From Yamagishiella unicocca (lineage: Eukaryota > Chlorophyta > Chlorophyceae > Chlamydomonadales > Volvocaceae): a stretch of DNA of 64,000 nt. Below are positions 11,941-22,290 of this stretch, one piece after another. The stretch lies in NCBI GenBank assembly GCA_003116995.1, contig BDSL01000133.1, positions 1 through 64,000 on the forward strand, read 5' to 3'. The position numbers and the translations under genes are program-made. The notes below the pieces were generated by a model, which saw only the letters and a list, made by a program, of their open reading frames with translations, was not told the origin of the DNA and searched no databases. Within the stretch, counting starts at the first letter, position 1. Each line of letters begins with the position of its first letter.

Positions 11941-12664
11941 GGCACGCCTACAGATCTACGGTAACGGCCATCTTGCAGCTCCTTCTGAGCAATCAGTCGG
12001 TTGATCCTTCAACGTTTTGCGCTTGCAACATATGAGGCCATGGCAGCCCCACTACTGGCCTTCTCCTCCCCATTCGTGCAAAAACATGATCATGTCCCCC
12101 CCACCTCCGTTCCAGCCCCCTCGCCCCCAGAGCACCGGGTATGTCGTGTAACCGGTTCTTGTCGGCGCTCCCCGAGAGCACGCACCTGCCCGCCGCGTGC
12201 CCGATGGCGCGAATGGCCGCCGCCGTGTCCGCCCTCAGCTCGTCCAGCGCCAGGGAGGGCAGCACCAGCAGCGACACGGCGGCACACGTACCCGCAGCCA
12301 GCAGGTTGACCAGCAGCAGGCTACCAACCACCTGCGGCAGAGACCGGGATACGGTTATTTTGGGGGCGAAACCTGCCGTATGTGGGGCAACTTGCAAGCC
12401 AGCTCACGGTTGCTGGTGCGTGCGTCGTGTTGCCTCAGCGCTACGCCGCACGCTGGCTCAGCTGTGTCGCGTCGTCGGGGCTACAGCTGGACCCCTACCC
12501 TCGCGCTGGCCCCTCGTCCCATATCGATTGACACCGAGGAACCAGTTGGTGTGGGTACCAAGCGCCAGCAGAGGACGACATGGCGCGCTATTGGATACCC
12601 GCCCCCCCCCCCCTGATCCCCGCCCGTCCCCCCCCTGATCCCCGCCCCTCCCCCCCCCCTGCTG

Positions 12665-13680
12665 ACCCCCCGGCCGTACTCGTACTCGCGATTACTCGAC
12701 CGACGCCTCCTCTAACTGCACTACCACATTCTCCGTCTTCCTGCTACTGCTTTCCTACACCCACGGACTCCGGGCACACACTAGGCCCCCCCACACTACG
12801 CAGCACGGTGACAGCCGTTCCCAACCCACACCCGCTCGCTGCCACACTGCGGTGGTGCCGAGCCGGGTATCGCAGTGTCGTGGGGATCCGTCTCCCACGG
12901 ACCGCACACTGCCCCCCTCCTGCATCTCAGCCCACATACTCTCCCGACAGCCTTAACAGTTTTAGGACTAATACATCCCCACACTTTCACAACCCATTCG
13001 CTCCTCCGCGCGTCCAGCCGTACTACCTCGCGCCGTACCCCGCCGGCCATATCCGGCGGACCGCCTGTCAACTCCTTCTCTTTCACCGCGCCGCCTCAGA
13101 CTCTTCGTTGTTTTGGCCCCTCCGCTAAACTTTCTCCCGTCTGTCCTAACACCTCTCGCCGTTACCCCTCACGCATGCTTCGCGATGACGGACGTCGCTA
13201 CCTGCCTTCCGCTCTGGCCAGGTGGGTCCTCCCGCCGCGTTCGGCATTTAGCCTTTGTATGTCTTGTCCGTTTTGTTTTGCCGCTGTGCACGAGCGTTTG
13301 CGACCCTTGCTGTTACCGCGGTTTCCCAACCGGCACGGCGGCGCGGTTCAAGACACGGGACGGTCCAGGACGTTCGGTGCTGGCATCTCACGCCGCTACG
13401 GTAACAACGGTCGGTATCCGGGCAGGGCGCCGGGCTGCACCGCCACTCGCCTCGCCGCGCCCAATTTCGCCCACCCGTTTCTCCGTCATACGCGTTGCAC
13501 GTCACCGCGCTTTTGCTTACTCTTTTTCTATTTCTTTTCTTTTACACAGCTCCGACAGGCCGCCTCCACAGGTTTGCCGGTAGTCAGTTCCAGTGCTCCA
13601 GCATGCGCCCACAAAATTGGTGTCCGACGACCATGCGCCAACTATCCTGTCACGTTGCGTAAAACGGTTTTTATACACCC
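12665..13680 (+). repeat. Dispersed intron-repeat family, copy R2, inserted in copy-1 FUSC intron 3
   Basis: The equivalent intron of the intact gene (42932-43352) lacks this block, so both filled and empty sites are visible. Internal blocks are GTGGGGATCCGTCTCCCACGG (12889), CGCATGCTTCGCGATGACGG (13171), GGTAACAACGGTCGGTATCC (13401) and an AT-rich CTCTTTTTCTATTT stretch (13523). The terminal block ACGTTGCGTAAAACGG (13652) recurs at 49050 on the other strand. C-rich simple sequence flanks both ends, so exact borders and target duplication are unclear. Confidence 0.7.
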
Positions 13681-15500
13681 CCTGCTCCCCAGCCCTCCCT
13701 TCCCCTGCTCCCCGCCCCTCCTGCCCCCCGCCCCCGTTCCTCGCCCCTCCCCCCCTCCCCCCTCACCTGCTCCCACATGACCCACAGATAGTCAATCAGG
13801 TACCCGGCGATGAGCACGATGCCGTACCCCACAATGGACAGCAGCCCCGCCAGCCAGCCACACGAGGGGCTGGTAGGGGGCCCGCAGTGCCGCCCGGTTG
13901 CCCACCAGCAGCCCCAGCACCGCCACACCCAGGCAGCACAGCGCGGCCGTGTAGGGGCCGCAGCCCACCAGCGAGCTGCAGGAGGACGGCCGAGCGAGGT
14001 GCGACAACGAGAGCTGCGCACTCGGGGGGGGAAGGAAGGGGAGGTCGGTCCGGGCAATAAAGTGCGACGGAGAGGAGTGCAACCAAGGTTGGGGGGGTGG
14101 GACGGAGGGAGCGACGCAATGGCAGTGCGCGAAGCCCAGGGAAAGAAGGGCGGCGCGGGCATTGACACTGCTGTCGGGTCGGGTCGGGTCGGGTCCTACT
14201 GGTTACGCCCCCCAGCTCACCACTCCGCCTCCAATGACACTCCCCCAGGTCATGGCTCCCAGCTGGGTGGCGCACGCCATCAGCCTCGAGCCGATGTGGT
14301 TGTCCGGGGAGAGCACCGCCATAACCACAGTCAGCAGCACAGCGCCCAGGCAGGACAGCGGGAACGTCAGGGGCCTGCGGGGGGGGGCACAAGGAAGGGC
14401 GTTGGGACCCACGTGATAGGGACTGGGAGGGCGAGGGCATCAGCCGCGTCTAACCAGGAAAGGAAGACTGAGCACCATGGCAGGGAAAGACAACCCTGTG
14501 GCGGCGCACGTAGAGTAGATGGGTGAGACAGCTGCGGGAGCTTGGGTGGGGTGGCGGGGGCATATACACCAGGCGTGCAATGGGGCCGCCTGTTGAGGCC
14601 CGTGGGTCTAATCTTCGCCGCACAAGCAATCGGTGAGTTTGCGGACTGCCTTTTCCTTCACGCGTCAAAATCAGGTTGTGGCAGAGCAGCTTATGGACGC
14701 CCGACGCGATTGGACGCCCGACGGCCTCTCGAACACTTACTTGACGAAGCTGAACAATCCGACCAGAACATTAGCGATACTGAATTGCACAGCACATTGA
14801 AATGGAGGCGTTAGGGCGAAGCATCGCCCAGCCTCCAGCCATTTGTCAACGTGAACTCGATAATATGGCGTTCCCGCTCTTGCCATTTACGAGCTGTAGG
14901 AGCACCGGAGCCCAAAAGAGCCCAATGTCCAAGGGCTTTGACCTCTGGCAAGAATGGTTGCCATGCAGGGTTCATCGGTAAAAGCAACATTCGTCGTCCA
15001 ACTTCGCCCAAACTGAAGATAGTAGTCAATCGACAGCAATAGGTACGAATCTAAGGACGCTACAACCGCTGAGACGTTCACCCAAAACGTGAGTTGAGCT
15101 AAACAGAGGAAAAGCAGTTGGTAAGTTGAGCTGAAGAGAGGAAAAACATACCAATAGTTGGTACTGTATAAGTTATCATACTAGTAGACACTGTTACCTA
15201 ATGAAATCTACGAGGAACTGATGGAATTTGGCTAACCATAACCTTGGCCGTACAATGCCACCAGAATGACGGATATGATGACGAAAAGGTCACCATTCAC
15301 GCTGATCTGTGGGGGATGGGCATAACGCTCATGCGCGATGATGTAGGCCATGAATATCGACAACCAACAGGGACTAGCAAGCGTGTTGCCGCTCAGCGAT
15401 CACGGGTACCAAGAAGTATTTGGTGCATTCTTAGGCTATTTTATCCTTCACGCAAAGCATTGGTTTGCAAGCCGCCTGGCTCGTCTGGGCGTTACGAGCT

Positions 15501-16965
15501 CCTCCGCACGACCATCCACGCTGATCCACGGCCATCCTCCGCCACCCTCGGAGCAGCCGCTGTCTCCCACGCCTTCACCGACCAACCCCAACACGTCTAG
15601 CCTTTCATCGTCATCGCCACCACCCTCTACCCCCCATAAGCCCGACAATAAGCCCCGCCACCACGTGACCTTTCACCCTCACCCCGCCGCAGCAACCCTA
15701 CAAAGGTGTTGACGGGTGTTGGTGATACCATTGTTATCCGGGTCTTCCCGCTCCGCGACTTCGACACCCTCTTCGACACCCTCCTCGCCTCCACCTTCAT
15801 ATATCTGCTTCGGCCCTGCCCTTGTCCAGCAGACCTGCGGTATATCCCCATGGGCATCTCCTCCTCTCCCTTCATCGCCAACCTTTTCCTCGCCAGGTCC
15901 GGATCGAACTTCCTCTGCCAAAGCCTCCGGCCCGACCTCGCACCAGCTGCCCGTGTCGCCCTCGCCGCCGTCGCCTTCTCCCTCCGCTTCCTGGACGACC
16001 TCTCCCTCCAAACCCCCACCTGGCCGCCCTCCTATACACCACCAGCACCCACCTGTGCCTCCACGGCATCTATCTTCCCCGCCCTTTGCGTCGAAGAACC
16101 CCAGGACCACGCCCGCTTCCACCACAACGATATGCCCTTCCTGGAACTCCTACTCGTCCCCATCAAAGACAATAACCTCTGCCCGCATCGCTCCTCCGAC
16201 TGTACCACAAACGCGTCCAGCCCCGTCCGCCTCACCCGCTTCATCCTCGTGTACTCCAACGCCAATGGATCTTCCAAGCGTCACCAGCCAGTCCCATCGG
16301 CAGTTCCACCGCCTTCATCGCATCAACAACAACCTCCATACCTTCTTCCTCGAGATTGGGCCTGGTCCCAACGCCCTCGTCGCTAAAGGCCGCTCCCAAC
16401 GCCGAGTGGTCACCAAACTCCACGAACTCATCGCCGCTTCCCCTTTCCTCTACCACCATGCCCCCCGCGCGGGCAACGTCAACCTCCTGGTCGACGTCCG
16501 CCGCCACCTGTGAACACACGCCAGCACCCCCCCGCCTCCCCCAAGTCCCCCGCTAGCCCCGCCCCCCTACAACCCCACACTTGCCCGAGCCCTCCGGTAC
16601 CTGAGGTCGAAGGCTGCGTTCTACCTGGCCGCCGCTGCTTCCGGCAGCTAGGCCCACACCGTGTCGGGCCAGCCAGCAGCTAGCCCCGGACTTCCCTTGC
16701 AGACCTGGCGCCACGCAGCCGCAGCTAGCAGACCCCTTAGCCGCCATCTCTCCTTTAACCACCCCAGGACTCTCAGCTCGGCAGCCCGCCCCCGCCTCTC
16801 TCGGCACCCCACCCCACTCCAGCCCCCTTCCTCCCCCATCGCTGTCCGCTCTCCCATCGCTCACCACCTGCCCCAGTTCTCCAGCTAGCGCCCAAAATCG
16901 GTTTCGCGGAACGCTTCCTTGCGTCGCGCGGGGTCCTCGCCTCCTGTCGTCTCGCCGTAGCCGAT
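15501..16965 (+). mobile_element. Decayed reverse-transcriptase element (Penelope/non-LTR-like), copy 1
   Basis: From about 15706 a frame encodes RT palm motifs: IPMGISSSPFIANLFL (15844 onward), then the catalytic FLDDL (15988-16002) and FLEL (about 16140). Near 16260 the continuation shifts to another frame, which encodes a thumb-like SQSHRQFHRLHRI and ends NVNLLVDVRRHL with a stop at 16511-16513. The ORF therefore has a frameshift and lacks its fingers and N-terminus. The tail to about 16965 carries the block CGGTTTCGCGGAACG. The IPMG...SP..ANLFL plus FLDD combination is known from Penelope-like and related RTs. The exact family is not settled. The element begins where FUSC upstream homology ends. 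Confidence 0.65.
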
Positions 16966-17395
16966 TTAGCTGTACTATGAAGTGTACATAATCCAGTGCC
17001 GACGCAAACTGGGCGGCCACACCCACACGACACAAGGGGGCTGGGGGGTTCTGACACCTTTGCTTCCCACGGTGGTGCGGGCATACAGGGAAAAGACCCC
17101 CTCAGTTCCCCACCCCCTTAACACACGCTAGGGCTACGCCCAGCGACACTATTATTATTACTATTATTACTGGCCCGACCCAGCGGTGAAATTCACCTGG
17201 CCAGGGCCCAGAGTGTGCGGCGATGGCGGTCGGCGCGGAGCATGCGGGCAAGAGGCACCGTCAGGTGTCAGCAACAGCACATGTGTGCGACACGGGTGCG
17301 TGGGCAGGGTCCAAAACAATGAAGAATCCCCAGCGGCGCGGCGGGGGGAAAGGAGGGGAAGTCGACAGGAAACCCTTGGGTCAGCACCTTAAGGA
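16966..17395 (+). repeat. Dispersed intron-repeat family, copy R4
   Basis: Carries TGAAATTCACCTGGCCAG (17186), GCGGAGCATGCGGGC (17234) and the GTCCAAAACAATGAAGAA block (17310), equivalent to the blocks at 45952, 46000 and 46070. An ATT trinucleotide run (17150-17170) lies at its edge. A near-identical copy is at 29141-29575. Confidence 0.65.
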
Positions 17396-18310
17396 CAAGT
17401 AAAACTACGGGTTCGATAGGGGGATGGGGGAGGGGCAGATTGAGAGGACACCCTCGAGGGTAGGGGGGTTGTCAAACGGCGGGTGGCTGGGAGGCGGCGG
17501 GTGTCGGTATGATACGAGTCGCGACGGCGAGTGATGTGGCCCAAGCAAGACCGCCCTATCCCTTACCGCCCAGCCATGCCGGGCCCCCCCCGCCCGGAAT
17601 CCGACCCAGCCTGCGCTCACCCACTGCGCCCTGCGAGCAGCCTCCTCCGCGGGGTCATGGTCGGGGTCCGCACGCTCCACCGCCGCAGCCGCTTGGCCCC
17701 CTTGGCGGCCCCGGCAGCCGCCTTCGCCTCCAGGATGCGGGCGGGCGCTATGGGCCAGGTGCGGCCCGCGGACACCCTCCGCCCCAAGCAGCCCAGCAGA
17801 TAGAGGTAGCGAGCTCGGTCCTGGCGCCATGAGCGGAGGCGGGGCGGGGCAAGACGGTCAGCAACCGGGCGCGGATTGAAGCGGCAGGTGTAGGCAATCA
17901 GCTCGGCACGCAACAAAGGCAGCCAGGGGCCAGGGGTGTGGGGCCAGACAGTAGGGTTGTTGCGTGCTGTTGCTGTGGACTCTGCGGCGGCCGGTCCTGC
18001 CGCCTCTCACGGACGTGTGGCAGCCGCCTCGGCGTAGGGCGGCGGCACCACGCTGAGGGGGTGTGGGATGGTGGCGTCCAGGCAGCTCGCCACGCCACCG
18101 GGCACCAGCGCGCCGCTGCGTGCGGCAGATGTCCTGGGCGGCACAAGCCCCTGAGGGCGGCAGCTGCAGCCTGAGCGTTCGAATACCATCCGCCTAACTG
18201 ACCCAGCATCCTACCCTCCCGGCCACCCATCATCCACAGGGCTCCGAGCTCGCCCCTGCGCTTCTGCTGCGGCACACCCCAACCCTCTCCACCACGTAAC
18301 CTCAAACGCG
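17396..18310 (-). other. Possible exons of an unidentified gene, unresolved (copy 1)
   Basis: Minus-strand frames of 60-140 codons look protein-like: one reads LIAYTCRFNPRP and RARYLYLLGCLGRR (17915-17760), another ends with ASCLDATIPHPLSV before a stop near 18007. Possible splice sites exist, but I could not join them into one phase-consistent model, and two frames compete. No domain is recognised. The block is duplicated at 29571-30485. Confidence 0.25.
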
Positions 18311-19827
18311 TGTTCCGGACTATTATACGTTCGACAATGCGCCTCTCTGCCCTGCGTGCGTGGGGTCTGTGACAGGGGGTGCCCTGGGAACGATTGTTAC
18401 ACCACTATGATGCATCCACAAATCAGTCCCTGCGTCGGACCAAGCTGTCGCACCCGTCCGGCTAGGTTTCGTTCCATGGAGTTTTGCGGCCCAGCGGTGC
18501 TTCGGAACACATTTCGGACGCGGACGTGGTCAAGCACAAGAAGCGCAGCTTCGAGCCGTCGTCCGCCTGAAAGTTTTCCTAGCCAGAACTCCGCCCAGTG
18601 TCCAAAACCAACATGGGCGCAGCACGCGAGGGGCTGGGTGCCTGTTGGATGAGCCCTCCGGCACCCTACGGGTACCTTCGGGTCCTCATCCAGGGCACTG
18701 GAAAACAACCTGCTCTCACGTCTCCAAAAACTCTTCACCACCTAGCTACCGCACTACGTACCGGCCGCCTGGCGCTATCGCAACCAGTCCAAAACACACA
18801 ATGTGGGCATCTCAACGCATGGAATTCAATATAGGTTCGTTTGGCTGGATGTGGCCACAGCAGCCGTCCCGTGTCGTTGTGCCGGCGTGTCCAGAGTAAG
18901 GTAGCCGAAAACCCTGAACCCTGCCCTTATGCCTGGCGCCCCGCGAGCAAGTGCAGACGCCAGGAGACCGTGGCGCATCGCCCCGGAACCACCCCGCCGT
19001 GCGACGCACCTGCACGTACCTTCGCGAGCACGGGGTGACCTCACCCAGCAAAGAGCACGGCAGCCACTGACGACCTCGCCCACAGCACACAAGTGGTGCG
19101 TGTGTACAGCAGCACACAGATTTTTGGAGGTATTGCACACTCCCGCTCTGCAAAATCCGCTAAAGCCACTGGCTCCACGGCAAGGAAAAAATGCGTCATG
19201 AATGCCCGTACATCGCCACATCGTCTGCCCGTCCGTCTACTACATTCTGTATTCCGTTATTCCATACAGCACCCTGCCACGAACCAGGCACTTGATCTCC
19301 TGCAGCTGCCCTCGCAAGTGACTCTACCCTGCCTCTTGGCTCCAGCTCCCCCACCGTCGTTTCAAAAACACATCGAAAGGGAGCGGAGTGCCGTAGTGAC
19401 TCCAGTGGGGGAGGCCGCATCAGGCCGCACTCCAACGACGCAACACGCTGGCGCAGGCCCATCTGTTCCACCAGCCCTGCAGCGGTAGCGACTGAGCTAC
19501 GCCGCTCCCTGATGCCGTATTGCCGTACTACTGCATAACGCAGGGGCCACGCACGGGTGGTGCATCCTGCAGCCACGCGCACCGCAGCGATCAGCCAGCG
19601 ACTGCGCAGGCGATGCTGCTGCTGCTCAGCGCAGTCACACTACTTCACACCACTTCACGCAGCCCTCCGGGCGCCGCACGGCCCCCAGCCGCACACCACG
19701 GTCGACTGGCACGGCTTCGAAGGGCCGCGTCCACAGTAGCTCCGATAGTCCAACCATGTATTTCTGCGCGCAAGCTCGAAAGCGGCCCCCCCAAACTAAT
19801 CGCCGGCCAGCTTCTATCCTGCGTCTC
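18311..19827. other. No gene assigned
   Basis: Open frames of 90-131 codons occur on both strands but none has a domain or splice support. The stretch is duplicated almost exactly at 30486-32005. Confidence 0.4.
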
Positions 19828-20287
19828 CTATGTCGTGTGAGCAGGTTTTCTCGCGACCCCCCCGTCATCGGTGGGGCCCGCGGACGACGAACCAGAACAC
19901 GCGGGCGATGAGGGCGAGAGGTCCCAATGCACCTGCGGTGGCTGCTCCGGTGTGCACAACAGCTCACCGGCCGCGGCGGCGGAGACAGCAGCGGCCGCCG
20001 CCGAAAACTCCGCTGCTGTCTGCATTGCTCCTGCCGGCGTCACAATGGCGGCGACGCCGGCTACCGCCTCCGGCTGTGGTTCCTCCTTGGCCGCCACCGC
20101 CGCCACCGCCGACGCAGCAGCAGCAGCAGGGGGATGATGCGGGAAGGGTCTCAGCGGCGGCAGATTCTGCTGCGCCGCCCCGACTGCCTCCACCCACCTG
20201 GTCGTGTCGCTCCGTCCTGCTTCCAGCAGCTGCGAGATGAAGGTGTCGCTGCGGGGGTGCAGCGCTGCTGCCATCATGTCGCGAAAG
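19828..20287 (-). pseudogene. Duplicated last exon of the patatin-like gene
   Basis: The minus strand repeats the terminal exon found at 32462-32006, including the 3' splice site (ATCTGCAG before the exon) and the helical segment SQLLEAGRSD. No upstream patatin exons exist here: homology stops at 20421 in what was the intron. Indels near the end change the C-terminus (ending RKPAHTT rather than CSHDIGDAG), and a CCGCCA-type expansion lengthens the alanine-rich part. Confidence 0.8.
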
Positions 20288-20454
20288 CTGCAGATCAGGG
20301 GAGGGGACGACAGGGCAGGGAAGAGAGGAGGGTATTGGTCGGAAAGGGGGCCATTGCCGCCTCGGATCCAAGATGGCGGTTTCGAAGCGAGGGGAGGGCC
20401 CTGGCCTCACGCCACATGACGGGGCCGCTAGCAGCCGCAGTTGATAGGCCCCTG

Positions 20455-20967
20455 CTAGGGCCCTGCTAGCCTATCTGGTACGCCCATCCTCGCATAGGGC
20501 CATGCACCATCCATCAGCGCGGCATTTCCATGAGCCGGCACCAGCTTCACTCCCAGGTACACAGCCACCACAGACCGCGCAGCTTCCTCCTTGTCCTGCC
20601 AGTTCGAAGGTCTCGCCGTGCCAGCGAAGGAGCTCCCGTTGAAGAACTCGCCCAATGCCACCTTGGTCATTGTCGCCGCGTTGCCGGTCCACCTTCAACG
20701 ACGGAAAATGGTGATGTCCACGACTTATTATCGAGTCATGAATTTGTTGAAGCAGATTGAGCACAAAGAGTGCTCTTTCACGGCATTCCAGGGACCGCGC
20801 GTACCTTCCAGAATCGCGGAGTATTTTGCAGGCTGCATCTACCGCAGTCACATTCGTGGAGCGTTCCCTCTGAACTGCTCTGTCCGTGTAAAGATTAAGA
20901 GCATCCACGTTACCGGCAAGTGCGGCGGCCCGCAACTCGTCGTCGTTCCACCCCTCCATATTCATGA
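20455..20967 (-). CDS. Hypothetical protein, small, uncertain
   Basis: A minus-strand frame from 20965 begins MNMEGWNDDELRAAALAG and is open for 164 codons. It includes a short stretch that could be a 39-nt intron (starting GTAACG, ending AGAGCAG). In the last third a different frame (20670-20455) looks more protein-like (ALGEFFNGSS, EAARSVVAVYLGVKL), suggesting another intron or a frameshift. No known domain is recognised. It starts a few bases after a TGTAA signal of the upstream minus-strand gene. Confidence 0.3.
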
Positions 20968-20972
20968 TTACA
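20968..20972 (-). terminator. TGTAA polyadenylation signal (minus strand)
   Basis: TTACA on the plus strand is TGTAA on the minus strand, about 115 nt downstream of the minus-strand stop at 21085-21087. TGTAA is the usual poly(A) signal in volvocine algae. Confidence 0.5.
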
Positions 20973-21084
20973 GCGGGCTCTATCTATATATCGATCAAAT
21001 ATCCTTAAAGTGTTTCCAATAGAGAGTACCAGAAAAGGTCAGAGATTGAAGGCGGAACCTATGAGCCGCCGCCTCCTTCAGCTC

Positions 21085-21611
21085 TCACTTCGCCTTGGTG
21101 CGCGTGGATATGCCCTGCTGCAACTCGCGCTCCTCCTGTGAACGGTCCCCGGCAGCCTGCGACGGCGCTCCAGGCTGCGCTCCTAGTAGCTTGGTAGCTT
21201 GCCCTAGTTCAGCCTTGGATTTATCCTCCGTATCCCTTCGGTGACTGTCTCCGAAGGGATACGGAGGATAAATCGACAAAGGAACTTAGAAAAAGGAAAA
21301 CTTTTCGTGTCGGCAACGTGTCGGCAGCAGCATCTGTATTGCTTCTCGCTCTTGCATAAACACTCTGTACCTGGAACGGGATCCCACCTCCATCACTCCC
21401 TTTTCCCTCTCGTCACCCCCCACAGTGATGTTTTTTTTACGAAGTGCCGACCCAGGGGTTTCCTCTCCTACCCCCCCACCATGATGTCCGGGTGCTCCGC
21501 AGCGATCTTTGGGAGCAACTCGCGCGGACACTCGAAGGGCTCCTTGCTCGGCAGGTACGGCATGTCGTAATTGTATAGCGCGCAGAACAAGTTCCAGCGA
21601 CCGAATGCAAC
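21085..21611 (-). CDS. Unidentified gene, two C-terminal exons (5' part missing)
   Basis: An internal exon at 21611-21480 (44 codons, phase 0 at both ends, flanked by TACAG and GTGGGG) encodes a conserved-looking segment containing GRWNLFCALYNYDMPYLPSK and ECPRELLPKI. The last exon encodes a basic, Gln/Glu-rich tail (SQEERELQQGISTRTKAK) ending at TGA 21085-21087. Its 3' splice site is uncertain (21269, 21257 or nearer 21210) because a strong hairpin covers it. A TGTAA signal follows. I do not recognise the family. No convincing upstream exon was found before the divergent gene at 22291, so the gene may be truncated. Confidence 0.45.
21218..21274. other. 24-bp perfect stem hairpin with 9-nt loop
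   Basis: The left arm (21218-21241) and right arm (21251-21274) are exact reverse complements, both containing CCGTATCCCTTCGG or its complement. It lies at the 3' end of an intron of the minus-strand gene at 21085-21611. Confidence 0.9.
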
Positions 21612-21624
21612 CTGTAGGGCGCAA

Positions 21625-21718
21625 GGGGGGGAGGGGAGACCAGGCCGGGGGGGGAGGGGAGACCAGGCCAGGGGGGGAGCGGAGACCAGGCCAGGGGGGG
21701 AGGGGAGACCAGGCCAGG
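21625..21718 (+). repeat. About 24-bp tandem repeat, 4 copies
   Basis: The unit GGGGAGGGGAGACCAGGCCA is repeated four times with G-run length changes, just outside (5' of) the minus-strand exon at 21611. Confidence 0.85.
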
Positions 21719-22290
21719 TGTGGGCAGGTGGCGGGGCGGGCGGTTCGACACCGACTCAGAATTCCTGCCACTGCCACCATCACCACCCTCCCCGACCCCC
21801 AAAGCTGCCCCAAGGGGACGGCGCGCCACCAACCACCCTCTACCCGTCTGCCTAGCCAGCCAAGGCAAGCGAACCCGGAGGCGAGCTGGCAACTGGACAG
21901 CCCAGACCTCAGGACCCAGCCCCCCGCACCGCCACAGGACCCATACATAACAGGCCTATACGTATTTGAGCTTAGTCTACCTATTATGCATACTCCTTAC
22001 CGTGAGGCTTAGCTGCACCTGAGCTTACTTGGCACGCAAGTGTAAAACCATAGGATTCATCACTTGACTACCGCCCACAGTTATGATAACGCCCCATACA
22101 GTTGCAATTCCAACTAGTTGGTGCTGGCGAGAGGAGCAGCCATCATTACGGCGGTCTGGGCACCTTTTTTCCGACCGCGCGCATCTATGTTAGAAACCTT
22201 TCCATATCTTCAATTCATTAGCTTCATAGATGTAGGCATCCAACCTCGATAGTTGAGCGCGGCTCCACCTTTTTAGATTCTTCTCCGTTC

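Larger units (their letters stand above)
8316..14886 (-). pseudogene. FUSC-like membrane protein, truncated frameshifted copy 1 (exons 1-7 only)
   Basis: Exons equivalent to the intact gene at 41843 lie at 14886-14741, 14374-14221, 14013-13767, 12331-12186, 11686-10461, 10269-10178 and 8474-8316. Splice sites are kept, and all lengths match except exon 3 (247 instead of 243 nt) and exon 1 (146 instead of 137). Exon 3 carries an extra 4 bp (a second GCCAGCC-type unit near 13850), which shifts the frame inside a membrane segment. Exons 8-18 are missing. Exon 5 is almost unchanged (three residue differences in about 396), while exon 1 differs at several positions (for example MARAGTPYYR against MATPDYR). 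The 4-bp insertion is shared with copy 2. A shortened N-terminal product is conceivable but unlikely. Confidence 0.85.
8285..15500 (-). repeat. Inverted duplication, left arm (partner 41216-47404)
   Basis: Read on the minus strand, this arm follows 41216-47404 of the plus strand base for base over most of its length, from FUSC upstream sequence through exon 7 and 30 bp beyond. The arm is about 1 kb longer because a repeat (12665-13680) sits in the second intron. Homology stops abruptly at both ends: on one side the partner continues to FUSC exon 8, on the other this arm runs into reverse-transcriptase sequence. Confidence 0.9.
13632..20421. repeat. Direct segmental duplication, copy 1 (partner 25801-32596)
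   Basis: The 6,790-bp block aligns to 25801-32596 at a constant offset near 12,169 with only scattered substitutions and small indels. Homology starts at CATGCGCCAACTATCC and ends at CCACATGACG on both sides. It carries copy-1 FUSC exons 1-3, a reverse-transcriptase remnant, repeat-family DNA and the last exon of the patatin gene. Confidence 0.95.
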
